Shown here: in pieces, positions 11,654 to 22,996 of the stretch
How the letters are laid out: every line of letters starts with the position of its first letter
How positions within the stretch are numbered: the first letter of the stretch is position 1
DNA from: Fragum whitleyi
Lineage: Eukaryota; Mollusca; Bivalvia; Cardiida; Cardiidae
Length of the DNA: 64,000 bases
Direction of reading: 5' to 3'
Assembly (NCBI GenBank): GCA_948146395.1
Contig: OX411558.1
Coordinates: 52,151,622 to 52,215,621, forward strand
Translations under genes and position numbers: made by a program
Notes under the pieces: generated by a model
Told to the model about the DNA's origin: nothing
Databases searched by the model: none
The model's input: only the letters and a program-made list of their open reading frames with translations

Positions 11654-12313
11654 AAAAATTGTAAAAAGTAGTTTTAGAAAAAGGATGATGAATTCTGAAC
11701 AAATTGCAGCTTGATCGGGCGAAAAATGAGGCCTCTAGTGTGCATAAAAGATTATTCTAAGCTGTAAGCCTATGACCTACTTTTTGACCCCAGTTGACCC
11801 AAATTCGAATTCATCTGAGATTTCATCAAGACAATCATTCTGATCAAATTTCAGGTTGATTGGGCAAAAAAAGTGGCCTCTAATGTACATACAAGGTTCT
11901 TCTAATTTTTGACCCCTTGACCTAGTTTTTGACCCCAGTTGACTAAATTTCGTAGATTTCAGGTCAATCGGACCAAAAATGCGGCCTCGTGAGTGCAAAC
12001 AAGGTTTTTCTTAGATTTGACCCCGTGACCTAGTTTTTGACCCCAGTTGACCCAAATTCAAACTTGTCCAAGATTTCACCAAGACAATCATTCAAACCAA
12101 ATTTCAGGTTGACCGGCCAAAAAATGTGGCCTCAAGAGTGCATACAAGGTTTTTCTAAGATTTTTCCCATGGCCTAGTTTTTGACCCCAGTTGACCCAAT
12201 TTTGAACTCGTCCGAGATTTTATCAAGACAATGATTCTGACCAAGTTTCAGGTTGATCGGGTAAAAATGTAGCCTCTAGAGTGCATACAAGGTAAATATT
12301 GACGGACGGACGA

Positions 12314-12583
12314 TTGATTGATTGAATGGGGTTTTACGCCGCTTTCAAAATTATTTCAGTTATATCGCGGCGGCTGGAGCACCTAACAATGGATTCCTGG
12401 TATTTCTCACGCCAGTACTACCATTACATCCTTTCCTAGCCTCCAGCTACTATCTCACATAGATCTACGATTATCGACCCTTTGGTCTCTAAGATCTACG
12501 ATTATCGACCCTTTGGTGAGAGACAAATAGTCGGAAAGAATGAGTGCCGCCGTCGGGGATCGAACCCGTGACCTCTAGTTTGA
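12314..12583 (-). mobile_element. tRNA-derived SINE with truncated head and internal duplication
   Basis: Same family as 11379-11653. The tRNA-like head is cut in the anticodon region, though the B box remains. A 'gatctacgattatcgaccc' block is duplicated in tandem (12461 to about 12518). It is flanked by GACGGACGGACGA at 12301-12313 and 12584-12596, that is, inserted into the host element's GGACGG run. Because that run is itself repetitive, the duplication length is ambiguous. Confidence 0.8.
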
Positions 12584-12653
12584 GACGGACGGACGACGGA
12601 CACCACCTACCCACAAAAGCTCACCTTGGGCACTTCGTGATCAGGTGAGCTAA

Positions 12654-12955
12654 AATGCAATTTTGTCAAACTTAAGGGCACCTTGATGGTCCTTTATAGC
12701 TCACCTGAACCTAGAAAATCACACTGTTGTCTAATAAACATGCGAGATTATTAATTGCTCTCGATTATTAATTGGTCTCGTGCTCTAATGAGTCTTTAAT
12801 AATCAATATTTGTGGCTGACTGGCTGTAACAGTGAAAAGGATGTTCAAGAAAACTGCAATTTCGTCAAAGTCAATGGAACATAATTTAAACAAGAGAATA
12901 ATTGTTTTACGTGTCATATAGTGAAATTTATCTGAAAAGAAAACTTCATGATTGA
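12654..12955. other. Spacer with a degenerate Helentron-like left end
   Basis: 'aagggcaccttgatggtcct' followed by 'tagctcacctgaa' at about 12672-12710 resembles the AACAAGAG-type left end (stem AGGNCC...GGTCCT) but is decayed. The rest is AT-rich with no other feature recognised. Confidence 0.35.
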
Positions 12956-14638
12956 TTAATAACGTATAGAAAATTGACCTCCGCCTGTTAAATACGTATT
13001 TTTTTTTATCCAATCACAGTATTTTTGTGCAGCCCGATAATGGGTTACAAAAGGAACATTCCAGTGAAATTTGGTTGATATCAGTAATATTTTGAGAAAA
13101 TGATTTTCAAAGTTTCCGATTTGAAACATATATGGAAACGAATTCCGCTCATAAATTACATTTTTTCATCTGATCACAATATTTTTTGGTAGACTGATAA
13201 AGAACTAGAGGCGCTTGAGTGCCTGATTCGCTCCACAGGCCTGAATATCCTGATAATGACTATCATAGGATGATAAAGCTGTTTAAATGAGAATTGAAGT
13301 GAATGAATGAGTGAATGTTTATTTCAAGTAAATAAGGGTCGTATGCTGAAATATTTCTGCATAAAAAACTCATGATCAGTGAATAAATTGACCTCTACCT
13401 GTTACACAAATATTTTTCATTTAATCACAATAATTTTGTGCAGTCTGATAATGGGTCACCCAAGAATCATTCTAGTGAAATTTTGTTTAAATCCAAATAT
13501 AAGAATTTCAACACTAACAGAATGTTATTGCACAATATACTGGTACTTTGTCTGCAAAATTTTGATTGTAGATCTTTCCACTTTTAGTTAAACACTACTA
13601 AAAGATGTTACTTCACAACAATTGTTTGTCATCAAAGCAAAATTCTAACTAATGATAGTAAGAAGTAATATATTCAATCCAATATATTTATTTTATGCTG
13701 CCTAATGCCTTAGAGTGCAGTCAACTCAACTCTTTCTACCCAACTCATAATGTCAGGAGGTCAGAACATCATTTTACACTATGTGCAGATTCACCCTTCG
13801 TTCAACTAAACTCACCAAAACTGAGGGGGTATTCTCAGGCTACTTATTTCAACTAATGTTTCTATACATTTGAATTTCAAGGAAGGTTTTGTTCCTTCTA
13901 ATCTATAATCATTACACCTATAAATTGAACAAGTCTAGAAAAATTCATCATAGAGATGACACCAAAAGGGTGATCAAATATTCACTTTATATGTTATAAT
14001 ACCCTCTGCCAATAAAAAAAAATATGCTGTAACCTTTCAGGATAGTTTGTTTTACCCTATATTGGATATTCCACCATATAACCCCATCCGAAGAAATAAC
14101 CTCTGCCCATAAAAGACATAGTTTTGATCTGGTCACAATATTTTTTCATAGACTGATAAAGTATCACTAATGAATCATTCTAGTAAAATTTGGTTGAAAT
14201 CCATTGATTAGATTCTGAGAAAATGATTTTCAAAGTTTACACAATACAAAATATAGGGAAATGACCTCCACCCATAAAATATATATTTTTCATCCGTTCA
14301 CAATAATGTTTGCTAGACTGATAAAGGGTCACTTAAGTATCATTCATGTAAAATTTGACTGATATCTATCAATTAGATTCTCAGAAAATGATTTTCAAAG
14401 TTTCTCAGAAAATGATTTTCAAAGTTTTCACTATATAACATATAGAGAAATGACCTCCGCCCATAAAGTACACATTTCCCATCTGATCACAATATTTTTT
14501 TATAGACTTGTTGAACGTCACTCAAGATTCATTCCAGGGAAATTTGGTTGATATCCATTGGTTAGAATCTGAGAAAATGACTTTTTAAGTTTTCACTATA
14601 TAACATTTAGAGAAATGACCTCCGCCCATAAAATACAT

Positions 14639-14855
14639 TGATTGATTGAATGGGGTTTTACGCCGCTTTCAACATTATTTCAGTTATATCGCGGTGTCCG
14701 GAGCACCTAACAATGAATTCCTGGTATTTCTTTCACCTGTACTACCATTATACCCTTTCCTAGCCTCCGACTGCTATTTCACATAGGTTTACGATTATCT
14801 ACCCATTGGTGAAAGACAAACGTCGGAAAGAATATAAGCCGCCACCGGGGATCGA
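14639..14855 (-). mobile_element. tRNA-derived SINE, 5'-truncated
   Basis: Body and tail of the same SINE family. The head is truncated just inside the B box (on the minus strand it starts TCGATCCCCGGTGGCGGC). It is flanked by CATAAAATACAT at 14627-14638 and 14856-14867. The tail on the minus strand is CCCCATTCAATCAATCA. Confidence 0.85.
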
Positions 14856-14893
14856 CATAAAATACATATTTTTCATCTGATCACAATGATTTT

Positions 14894-16752
14894 TTAGCTC
14901 ACCTGAGCAAAAAGTGCTCAAGGTGAGCTTTTGGGGTTACTTGATGTCCGTCGTCCGTTGTGCGTCGTCAACATTTACCTTGTGGACACTCTAGAGGCCA
15001 TATTTTTAGCCCAATCAACCTGAAAATTGGTCAGAATGATTATCTTGATAAAATCTCGGACAAGTTCGAAATTGGGTCAAGTGGGGTCAAAAACTAGGTC
15101 ACAGGGTCAAATCTTAGAAAAACCTTGTGGACACTCTAGAGGCCATATTTTTAGCCCAATCAACCTGAAAACTGGTCAGAATGAATTTCTTGATGAAATC
15201 TTGGACAATTTCGAAATTGGGTCAAGTGGGGTCAAAATCTAGGTCACGGGGTCAATTCTTAGAAAAACCTTGTTGGCACTCTAGAGGCCATATTTTTAGC
15301 CCAATCAACCTGAAAATTGGTCAGAATGATTATCTTGATGAAATCTTTGACAAGTTCGAAATTGGGTCAAGTGGGGTCAAAAACTAGGTCACAGGGTCAA
15401 ATCTTAGAAAAACCTTGTTGACACTCTAGAGGCCATATTTTTAGCCCAATCAACCTGAAAACTGGTCAGAATGAATATCTTGATGAAATCTTGGACGAGT
15501 TTGAAATTGGGTCAAGTGGGGACAAAAGCTAGGTCACGGTGTCATTCTTAGAAAAACCTTGTGGACACTCTAGAGGCCATATTTTTAGCCCAATCAACCT
15601 GAAAACTGGTCAGAATGAAATTCTTGATAAAATCTTGGACAAATTCAAAATTGGGTCAAGTGGGGTCAAAATCTAGGTCACAGGGTCAATTCTTAGAAAA
15701 ACCTTGTGGGCACTCTAGAGGCCATTTTTTTAGCCCAATCAACCTCAAAATTGGTCAGAATGTTTATCTTGATAAAATCTCGGACAAGTTCGAATTGGGT
15801 CAAAATCTAGGTCACAGGGTCAATTCTTAGAAAAACCTTGTGGGCACTCTAGAGGCCATTTTTTTAGCCCAATCAACCTCAAAATTGGTCAGAATGTTTA
15901 TCTTGATAAAATCTCGGACAAGTTCGAATTGGGGTCAAGTGGGGTCAAAATCTAGGTCACAGGGTCAAATCTTAGAAAAACCTTGTGGACACTTTAGAGG
16001 CCCTATTTTAAGCCCAATCAACCTGAAAATTGGTCAGAATGATTATCTTGATATAATCTCAGAAGAGTTCCAAATTGGGGTCAAAAACTAGGTCACAGGG
16101 TCAAATCTTAGAAAAACCTTGTGGACACTCTAGAGGCCATATTTTTAGCCCAATCAACCTGAAAACTGGTCAGAATGAATATCTTGATGAAATCTCTTGA
16201 CAAGTTCGAAATCGGGTCAAGTGGGGTCAAAGACTAGGTCACAGGGTCAAATCTAAGAAAAACCTTGTGGACACTCTATAGGCCATTTTTTAAGCCCAAT
16301 CAACCTCAGAATTGGTCAGAACAATTATCTTGATGAAATACTCGGACCAGTTCGAAATTGGGTCAAGTGGGGTCAAAAACTAGGTCACGGGGTCAAATCT
16401 TAGAAAAACCTTGTGGACACTCTAGAGGCCATATTTATAGCCCAATCAACCTGAAAATTTGTCTGAATGATTATCTTGATGAAATCTCGGGCAAGTTCGA
16501 AATTGGGTCAAGTGAGGTCAAAAACTAGGTCACGGGGTCAAATCTTTGAAAATCCTTGTAGACACTCTAGAGGCCATATTTTTAGCCCAATCAACCTGAA
16601 AATGGACAGAATGAGTAATTTGATGAGAACATTGACGAATTTGAAATTGGGTCAAGTTAGGTCAAAACTAGGTCATTGGGTCATCTCTTAGAAAAACTTT
16701 TTTAGATTGTTAATTCAGGTGAGCGATTAAGGGCCACTATGGCCCTCTTGTT
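14894..16752 (-). mobile_element. Helentron-like element (GCTCACCTGA type), minus strand, long tandem core
   Basis: On the minus strand the left end is AACAAG + AGGGCCatagtGGCCCT + TTAATCGCTCACCTGAA at 16752. The right end at 14894 is AGCTCACCTTGAGCAC...GTGCTCAGGTGAGCTAA-like, with a GACGGAC run just inside. The middle is a tandem array of about twelve 145 bp units. It lies in the tract 'gatttt|ttgtaggctgatagaggg' of the element at 13205. The interrupted phrase is seen intact at 5668. Confidence 0.82.
14980..16700. repeat. Tandem array, about 12 units of 145 bp
   Basis: Each unit carries 'ctctagaggccatattttt', 'agcccaatcaacctgaaaa', 'gggtcaagtggggtcaaaa' and 'taggtcacagggtcaa'. The first three copies of 'ctagaggcc' start at 14991, 15136 and 15281, an exact 145 bp period. 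The high similarity between units implies recent homogenisation. The 70-80 codon frames inside are repeat artefacts. Confidence 0.85.
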
Positions 16753-16768
16753 GTAGGCTGATAGAGGG

Positions 16769-17071
16769 AATGAATGAATGGATAGAGTTTTAAGGCCCGT
16801 CGACATCTAAGGTCATGTTGGGCGCAAAACTTTTAAAATATCAAAAGGCGACGACCATATATAACAGAAAACTAAGATATTTATAGCATAAAAAAGGAAA
16901 TCGCTGTAAATCGTGAAACAAAAAATATGTATACGGTAGAAATATAAAGAAATTAGTTATACTTTCAAAACTAAAAAGAAATAGTGCTCAAAAGAACACT
17001 CAATATTAATGTTAAAATACAAAGAAACAGTTTTAAATCTAAAGGAAAAATGGATTTAAAAGAACATAAAA
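16769..17071 (-). other. LINE B 3' UTR and CATT tail
   Basis: Contains the shared terminal block ('gcgcccaacatgacctta', 'gacgggccttaaaactc') before the CATT repeats. Much shorter CATT tract than in LINE A. Confidence 0.75.
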
Positions 17072-20000
17072 TCATATTTTACTATACAAATTAATGGCCT
17101 TCAGGAAATCAAATATCAGCTCAATTTTAACATGGTTAAATAAGTCCTTCATACTGTCTACTTTAAAATATCTAACTCTTGTAAAAGAGAAATCTACACA
17201 ATCAATAAAAATATGCCTGACAGTAAGAGGGGAGCTGCAAGGAATGCACATAGGAATATCTTCTCCTTTTAGAAGGTAGGAGTGCGTAAGATACGCATGA
17301 CCAATGCGCAAGCGAGTCAGGATAAGTTCTTCGCGACGGTTTGACCTGTAACCAGGCAACCAATCGCCAAGCTCCTGTCGGACAGAAAATAGCTTATTGT
17401 TAATATTGGCAGGATCAGTCCAGCTGTTCCTCCAGACTTCCTGAATGAAACCATGAATTAAAGGTTTAAAATCGGTAAAAGGCACTACAGAAGGTAAAAT
17501 CTCGAGTGATAATGCCTCCTTGGCAGCTTTATCTGCCTCTTCATTACCATGAATTCCAACGTGGCTAGGAAGCCAGCAAAAAACGAGATCAACACCATTA
17601 AGCTGAGCTATACTGTCAAGTAGTCTTACGACAAGGGGATTGTCAGTTTTCTCATGTTCAATAGCCTGCATACTTGACAGGGAGTCAGTAAAAATAATAT
17701 AGCGGGAAAAGCGCTCTTCGATGATATGATCGAGTGCGAGATTAATCGCCTTAAGCTCAGCTGAGAAGATTGAAGAGTTATTCGGTAAGCGAAATTGGTA
17801 TTTTTCGCCTTCTAAAATAGTGGCTGAGGCAACTTTTTCCTCATTCTTAGAACCATCTGTGTAAATCTCTTCATATGATGCGTATTTCTCTTTGATTTCT
17901 AGAAACTTTGTTTTAAAAACAGTTGGATCGGTTGTATCCTTTTTGCTAGAAGCAAGATCGTAAAGAAACGTGGGGCTTTTTGACGTCCACAAAGGAACAT
18001 CAGGAACAATATGTTCTGCCACGTCCTCTAGATCAAAATCTAGAGAGTTAACATCTGCTTCACAACGTAAACTAAATGGGGGTATTGCACTTGGTTTTTT
18101 ATCAAAATCCCGTCTGTATTTAGGTTCAAACACAGCTTTATACGTTGGGTTGTCAGGATTAGATTTTAGCTTTAAGTAGTATTGCATTGAGAGCTTTTTT
18201 CTTCTCAGGTTTAAGGAAGGTTCATTGGCTTCAATGTAAAGACTATTAACTGGTGATGTTCTAAAAGCACCCAGCGCTAGGCGCAATCCTTGATTATGAA
18301 TAGAATCAAGTTTGCGAAGGTATGAAGATCGTGCAGAGCCATAAACAACGCAGCCATAGTCTAACTTTGATCTGACAAGTGTCCTGTAAAGGCGTAATAA
18401 AACCCTTTTATCAGCTCCCCAGTCCATACTGGATACAACACGTAAAAGATTAAGTGCTTTTTGGCACTTATTTTTTAAATTGTCAATATGTAGGATGAGA
18501 GAAAGTTTCGAGTCGAAGAGGAGGCCTAAAAATTTAAACTCTTTTACAACTTCAATCGGCACCCCGTCCAATTTCAATTCTGGATCAGGATGCATTTTCC
18601 TAGACTGACAAAAGTGCATACACTTAGTTTTGGTCTTGGAAAATTTGAAACCGTTTTCATTGGACCATTTAGAAAGATTATTCAAGACTTGTTGCAATTG
18701 TCTTTCAATGGTATACATATGTTTTGATCTGTAACAAATACAGAAATCATCAACATACAGAAAGCATTCCACGCCAGGGAAAGCAGTTTTAACGATATTG
18801 TTAATTTTGACACTAAATAGCGTCACTGACAAAATACTTCCCTGGGGAACACCCATTTCTTGCTCATGAGGATCAGATAAAGTATCTCCAACACGGACTC
18901 GAAACTGGCGTTCGTCCAAAAAAGCAGATATGAAATAGGCAAGGCGACCTCGAATACCGAAATCATAGAGGTCATTCATAATTCCATACTTCCATGTGGT
19001 ATCATAAGCACTTTCAAGATCAAAAAACACAGAAACAACGTGTTCTTTCTTTATAAAGGCTTCTCGAATAAAAGTCTCGAAGCGGACAAGATGATCAAGA
19101 GTGCTTCTTTGTTTACGAAAGCCACTTTGTATTGACGTAATTAGGTGGTTCTTTTCGAGAAACCAGACAAGACGATCATTAACCATTCTTTCCATGGTTT
19201 TACAAATGCAACTGGTAAGAGCTATAGGGCGATAATTTGAAGGGTTTGTGGAATCTTTACCAGGTTTAGGTATTGGAATAACGATAGCTTCCCGCCATGA
19301 TGCTGGAATGCTTCCCGTTTTCCAAACCTGGTTATAAATGCCAAGTAAACAGTGTAGGGAGAGAGATGGTAAACGTTTTAGGAACTGATAATGAATACTG
19401 TCAGAACCTACGGCAGTGTCATGACACTTTTTCAAAGCTTTCTTCAACTCTTTAACGGAAAAGTCTCTATTATAGTGTTCCAGGTTTTTGGAACTAAAAT
19501 TAAGTTTCGACTTTTCTTTCTCACCTTTAAATTTCTGGAACGTAGGAGAATAATTTGAAGAGGAAGATTTCTTGGCAAACGTGTCTGCCAAGATATTAGC
19601 TATGTCATGTTTTGATGAAACTGTATCATCGTCATCTGTTTTGAGATGACCAACACTTAGAGATGAGTTCTTCCCACTGATTTTACGTATCATGTCCCAA
19701 GTCTTTTTGACAGATGATCTAGAATTTAATCTAGAAACATACTGTCTCCAAGACGAACGCTTACTTTGTTTAATGGTACGGCGAGCTTTGGCTCGTGCAA
19801 TTTTAAATTTGTAAAGGTTCTCTTTTGATGGTCTCAAATCAAATGATCTGAGAGCAGATTTCCGCTCAGCTATAGCCCTTTTGCAATTTTCATTAAACCA
19901 TGGTTTGTTAGGGTGTTTAGGGTCAGGCGACGTTCTAGGAATAGCTTTCTCTGCAGCCGAATATAATAAGGATGTGAAAAGCTCTGTAGAGTTTTCACAA

Positions 20001-20815
20001 TCTTCAAAAGCCTTTGGATTTATTAATTGTTCGCAGGTAGTTTTGAACAACTCCCAATTAGCTTTATGGAGTTTCCAACGCCTTGGGCGTTCTTGAACCG
20101 ATGGTCCTAATTCAGAAATATGAATAGGAAAATGGTCACTACCATGAAGATCAGAGTCCACTTTCCAGCTAAAAGCCGGGAAAATGTCTGGAGTGCAAAC
20201 AGTTAAATCCAGTGAAGAATATGAACCAGTAGCTGGATGATGATAGGTAGGGGATTTATCATTTAATAAAACAAGATCATGATTTGATATGAAATCTTCA
20301 ATTAACCGACCTTTGTCGTTTGTATTAGTGCATCCCCAAAGCGTATGGTGGGAATTGAAATCTCCCATTAATATGAAAGGCTTTGGTAACTGCTCGACAA
20401 GATCGTCTAGTTTCCTACGATGAATAGGAGAACTAGGAGGAAGATAAATTGAACAAAGGGTAATTGTTTTATTAAGGGATACGCTTACAGCTATAGCTTG
20501 TAGCGAAGTGTTTAGAGGAATGATGCGATGAGGAACATTGTTGTTAACAATAATTCCGACACCGCCAGAAGCTTTCTCATTCCCTTCAAAATTTTTGAAA
20601 TAGCAAGAGTGGTACTTAAAAGAGAATTTATCAAAATCTTTAAGAAAAGTCTCTTGCAAACAGATTGCCACTGGTTTTCCATTAGAAACTAATAGATTCA
20701 TTTCTTCAAAGTTGGCTTTGATGCTGCGACAATTCCATTGTAAAATGTTATTCGCCATTATAAAGGTTAAATGGGTAAAAATACAAATTATTGTTGGAAG
20801 TATGTTATTATTCAT
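17072..20815 (-). CDS. LINE B ORF2 polyprotein: endonuclease, reverse transcriptase, RNase H
   Basis: 1247 residues, fully open. It nicks genomic DNA and reverse-transcribes element RNA at the nick (target-primed reverse transcription). Domains in order: APE-type endonuclease at about 20-235 (IQWNCRSIK, LQETFL, LMGDFNSHH, SSLDLTV, LHGSDHFPI); RT at about 440-800 (NYRPIALTS, FFDLESAYDTTW, GVPQGSILS, FLYVDDFCICY, FKFLGLLFDSK); RNase H at about 980-1110 (YTDGSK, FSAELKAI, IIFTDSLSS, LPSHVGIHGNEEADKAAK), with the D-E-D and His residues present; and a C-terminal C-X2-C-X7-H-X4-C motif. The start overlaps the ORF1 stop as ATGA. An alternative start is the conserved MAN 19 codons on. Confidence 0.93.
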   Translation of the reverse strand: MNNNILPTIICIFTHLTFIMANNILQWNCRSIKANFEEMNLLVSNGKPVAICLQETFLKDFDKFSFKYHSCYFKNFEGNEKASGGVGIIVNNNVPHRIIPLNTSLQAIAVSVSLNKTITLCSIYLPPSSPIHRRKLDDLVEQLPKPFILMGDFNSHHTLWGCTNTNDKGRLIEDFISNHDLVLLNDKSPTYHHPATGSYSSLDLTVCTPDIFPAFSWKVDSDLHGSDHFPIHISELGPSVQERPRRWKLHKANWELFKTTCEQLINPKAFEDCENSTELFTSLLYSAAEKAIPRTSPDPKHPNKPWFNENCKRAIAERKSALRSFDLRPSKENLYKFKIARAKARRTIKQSKRSSWRQYVSRLNSRSSVKKTWDMIRKISGKNSSLSVGHLKTDDDDTVSSKHDIANILADTFAKKSSSSNYSPTFQKFKGEKEKSKLNFSSKNLEHYNRDFSVKELKKALKKCHDTAVGSDSIHYQFLKRLPSLSLHCLLGIYNQVWKTGSIPASWREAIVIPIPKPGKDSTNPSNYRPIALTSCICKTMERMVNDRLVWFLEKNHLITSIQSGFRKQRSTLDHLVRFETFIREAFIKKEHVVSVFFDLESAYDTTWKYGIMNDLYDFGIRGRLAYFISAFLDERQFRVRVGDTLSDPHEQEMGVPQGSILSVTLFSVKINNIVKTAFPGVECFLYVDDFCICYRSKHMYTIERQLQQVLNNLSKWSNENGFKFSKTKTKCMHFCQSRKMHPDPELKLDGVPIEVVKEFKFLGLLFDSKLSLILHIDNLKNKCQKALNLLRVVSSMDWGADKRVLLRLYRTLVRSKLDYGCVVYGSARSSYLRKLDSIHNQGLRLALGAFRTSPVNSLYIEANEPSLNLRRKKLSMQYYLKLKSNPDNPTYKAVFEPKYRRDFDKKPSAIPPFSLRCEADVNSLDFDLEDVAEHIVPDVPLWTSKSPTFLYDLASSKKDTTDPTVFKTKFLEIKEKYASYEEIYTDGSKNEEKVASATILEGEKYQFRLPNNSSIFSAELKAINLALDHIIEERFSRYIIFTDSLSSMQAIEHEKTDNPLVVRLLDSIAQLNGVDLVFCWLPSHVGIHGNEEADKAAKEALSLEILPSVVPFTDFKPLIHGFIQEVWRNSWTDPANINNKLFSVRQELGDWLPGYRSNRREELILTRLRIGHAYLTHSYLLKGEDIPMCIPCSSPLTVRHIFIDCVDFSFTRVRYFKVDSMKDLFNHVKIELIFDFLKAINLYSKI

Positions 20816-22311
20816 TTTTTAGCAGATAGTTTAATAATTCCCGCACCTTGCCTAATGACATCCGGATGTTCACTTGGTTTGATTTGTGAGACATCCAAAG
20901 ATGTGTTAGATTTAAGTGTTTTGGATTCATGGAGAGGATCTCTCCATTGCTCCGGATTGTTGTTCCAATCCGAAGGGTCTTGATCTTTGGAATCGTCATC
21001 CATTTTGTTATCATCTTCATTTTCCTCCTCGTTAGTACTCAAATCGGCATAGCGATTCGAAGTAGCTATCACAGGAGGATTTAACTTTTCAAGCTGTATC
21101 TGTGCTTTCTTTCTCATGATCATATCTGCTTTATCTTCATCAATAACTTTTTCCATCTCCAGATATTCCGGGCTTGGTTTTCTAGATACTGAAGTTTTAT
21201 TTCCTGAATTGGATAAGGTTGGGGAAGCAGTGACGGTTTTTGATTGGGCAGCAGGTATGTTCTTTTCAACAATTAAGGGAGTTGTAGGATTTTTCTCTTT
21301 ACTTGATGGTGTAGATGGCGAAACAGTTTTAGAGTTCGGAAACAATTTTGCAATTTCATCTTTCTTTTCAGGGAATAAAATACAGAGTTTATTGAACAAA
21401 TCCTTGCAATTCTGACATTCGTCTTTATTAACCTGAGCTGAAGCTTTCTGGGCATATGTATTTGTTAAATTGATCCTGTTTTCTACTATCTTCCTTGCTT
21501 CTGGGAAAGAGAGACTTTCTTTGTACTTAAGAGTAACAATTTCTTTCTCTCTTTTCCAGACAGGGCATTTTCTTGAAGTTGCTGTGTGCTCGCCGCCGCA
21601 ATTCAGACATTTTATGGGATTAGTACAATCCTGGCAGCGGTGAAGGTACCACTCCTCACCACAACGGCTACACAGATCTTCAACCTTTTCTCTACATTTG
21701 TTTTCATGGTGCCCATATTTATAGCATTTGTAACATTGGAGGGGATTTGGGATATAAAGATCTACATTTACCCTCAAATATCCAACTTTGATTGTTTTTG
21801 GTAGAATTGCAGAGCCAAATGTCAAAATAATCGTGTTTGTTTGTTTTTTAACACCATCTCTATAAACAGAAATGCGTTTGGCGTTGGTAACATTTTGATT
21901 TTTCAATTCGTCAATTATTTCAGTTTCACTTATCCCCTCCAAGTCTCTACACCGAATCACACCTCTTGAAGTATTAAGAGTCTGATGCGGCGAACAAGAT
22001 ACTGGAGTGTTGAAAAAGGTAGTCATCTTCATTAAGTTTTCAGCATGAACTTGCTTTTCAACTTCGATAAGAAGTCCACCAGACTTAAGCCTTTTAACAG
22101 ATTTGGGCTGTCCAATCACTGACTGCAACACCTTTTCAATTACAAAAGGCGAAAGTTTGGTAAGATTTGTATCTTTGTCTAATGCATCAACAACCAAAAA
22201 TCTGGAAAAAGCTTGAGTCGTTGATTGAAAGCCAGGTCCGAGATGGGAAGGTCCGTGTTCAAAATCTTGCTCATCATTTTTTCGTTTTTTCGTGAAGGTC
22301 TCCATATTCAT
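20812..22311 (-). CDS. LINE B ORF1, zinc-knuckle protein
   Basis: 499 residues. Conserved N-terminal block (LSPFVIEKVLQSVIGQPKSVK), then knuckles CYKCYKYGHHENKC, a middle C-X2-C...H-X-C variant (CSRCGEEWYLHRC) and CLNCGGEHTATSRKC. A Cys pair and hydrophobic helix region follow (CQNCKDLFNKLCILFPEKKDE), then a Ser/Thr/Pro-rich linker and an acidic tail with DPSDWNNN and ending GIIKLSAKK. The role is RNA binding and ribonucleoprotein assembly by family analogy. The last four bases overlap the ORF2 start. Its C-terminal 100 residues resemble those of LINE C. Confidence 0.9.
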   Translation of the reverse strand: MNMETFTKKRKNDEQDFEHGPSHLGPGFQSTTQAFSRFLVVDALDKDTNLTKLSPFVIEKVLQSVIGQPKSVKRLKSGGLLIEVEKQVHAENLMKMTTFFNTPVSCSPHQTLNTSRGVIRCRDLEGISETEIIDELKNQNVTNAKRISVYRDGVKKQTNTIILTFGSAILPKTIKVGYLRVNVDLYIPNPLQCYKCYKYGHHENKCREKVEDLCSRCGEEWYLHRCQDCTNPIKCLNCGGEHTATSRKCPVWKREKEIVTLKYKESLSFPEARKIVENRINLTNTYAQKASAQVNKDECQNCKDLFNKLCILFPEKKDEIAKLFPNSKTVSPSTPSSKEKNPTTPLIVEKNIPAAQSKTVTASPTLSNSGNKTSVSRKPSPEYLEMEKVIDEDKADMIMRKKAQIQLEKLNPPVIATSNRYADLSTNEEENEDDNKMDDDSKDQDPSDWNNNPEQWRDPLHESKTLKSNTSLDVSQIKPSEHPDVIRQGAGIIKLSAKK

Positions 22312-22996
22312 TTAAGTTGGTATTCACTATCCGGGGCCACCACCCTCCACGGAGTCCTACAAGGGGACATGAAAGGGCGGGTTTCCAGCCCCCCATGCCG
22401 GGGCTACCCGAATAGTATACTCGAGCCGAAATGACAAAATGAGTCGACAGCGATTGCACGAACAATTTTCTAACTAAGAATCAAGCCGTGCAAATAATGC
22501 CAAACCACAAAATCTATTCAACCCGATTAGCCCATGAGCCTATATAGACAAGGACTAAAATACTACTAAAATATAAAATATGAGTGACACGGGCATATAA
22601 ACCTTTGCACTTAGTACAACAATGACTTTTATACCAAAATGTTTTCAAAGAAATTTGGTACAACAATTTGTTATGTAATGTGTCATTAGAATCATGACAG
22701 AACATCTTTAATATAACAAAATATTTCATATTACAAAAGTAGATGCCCCAGTCTAAAACGACCAGCCGATTGCCTAGACCGGGCCCATCCAGGCTCCCGT
22801 TTCAGCCGAAGCCGAGGCCAAAGCAGCGTGTTGAGAAGCTATAGATCCCTGGGCTTCCCTCAACTACCAGGACCCTCTTTTCCGGCATTACGAGTCTCCA
22901 CCCACGGCAAACAGGCGGGCCCATTTGTTAGGGGTCATACCATTGACTACATGGGCAGCAGCCGACTATTTCTATCCCCCCGCCCAGCTGGGGGCT
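22312..22996 (-). promoter_or_regulatory. LINE B 5' UTR
   Basis: About 685 bp, matching LINE D (61652-62340) closely, including the blocks at 'cgattagcccatgagcctat' and 'aagccgaggccaaagcagcg'. It differs from the A/C leader, so two promoter/leader types exist in one family. No core promoter element is assignable. Confidence 0.55.

Larger units (their letters stand above)
11325..12653 (+). mobile_element. Helentron-like element (GCTCACCTGA type) carrying two SINEs
   Basis: 5' end AACAAG, then the stem-loop AGGGCCatagtGGCCCT and TCACCTGAA. 3' end: GACGGACGGACG run, 'aaaagctcacctt', a hairpin of GGGCAC/GTGATC type, then CAGGTGAGCTAA. Its core has diverged units with 'ttttgaccccagttgaccc'. Two SINEs (11379-11653 and 12314-12583) inserted later; removing them leaves about 780 bp. 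Confidence 0.75.
16769..22996 (-). mobile_element. LINE B: full-length I/Nimb-like retrotransposon, ORFs intact
   Basis: 6228 bp, flanked by the 13 bp duplication GGCTGATAGAGGG at 16756-16768 and 22997-23009. The 5' end reads A+GCCCCCAGCTGGGCGG and the tail is three CATT units. Both reading frames are uninterrupted, and this is one of two copies here that look translation-competent. The 5' UTR and ORF1 group it with LINE D. It inserted four bases beyond the end of the Helentron at 14894-16752, in the older element at 13205. Confidence 0.92.

Noticed and set aside
15027..16691. Six open frames of about 70-80 codons in a row on the plus strand
   Set aside because: They share the same peptide phrases because they lie in the 145 bp tandem array. 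They have no start context, domain or splice pattern.
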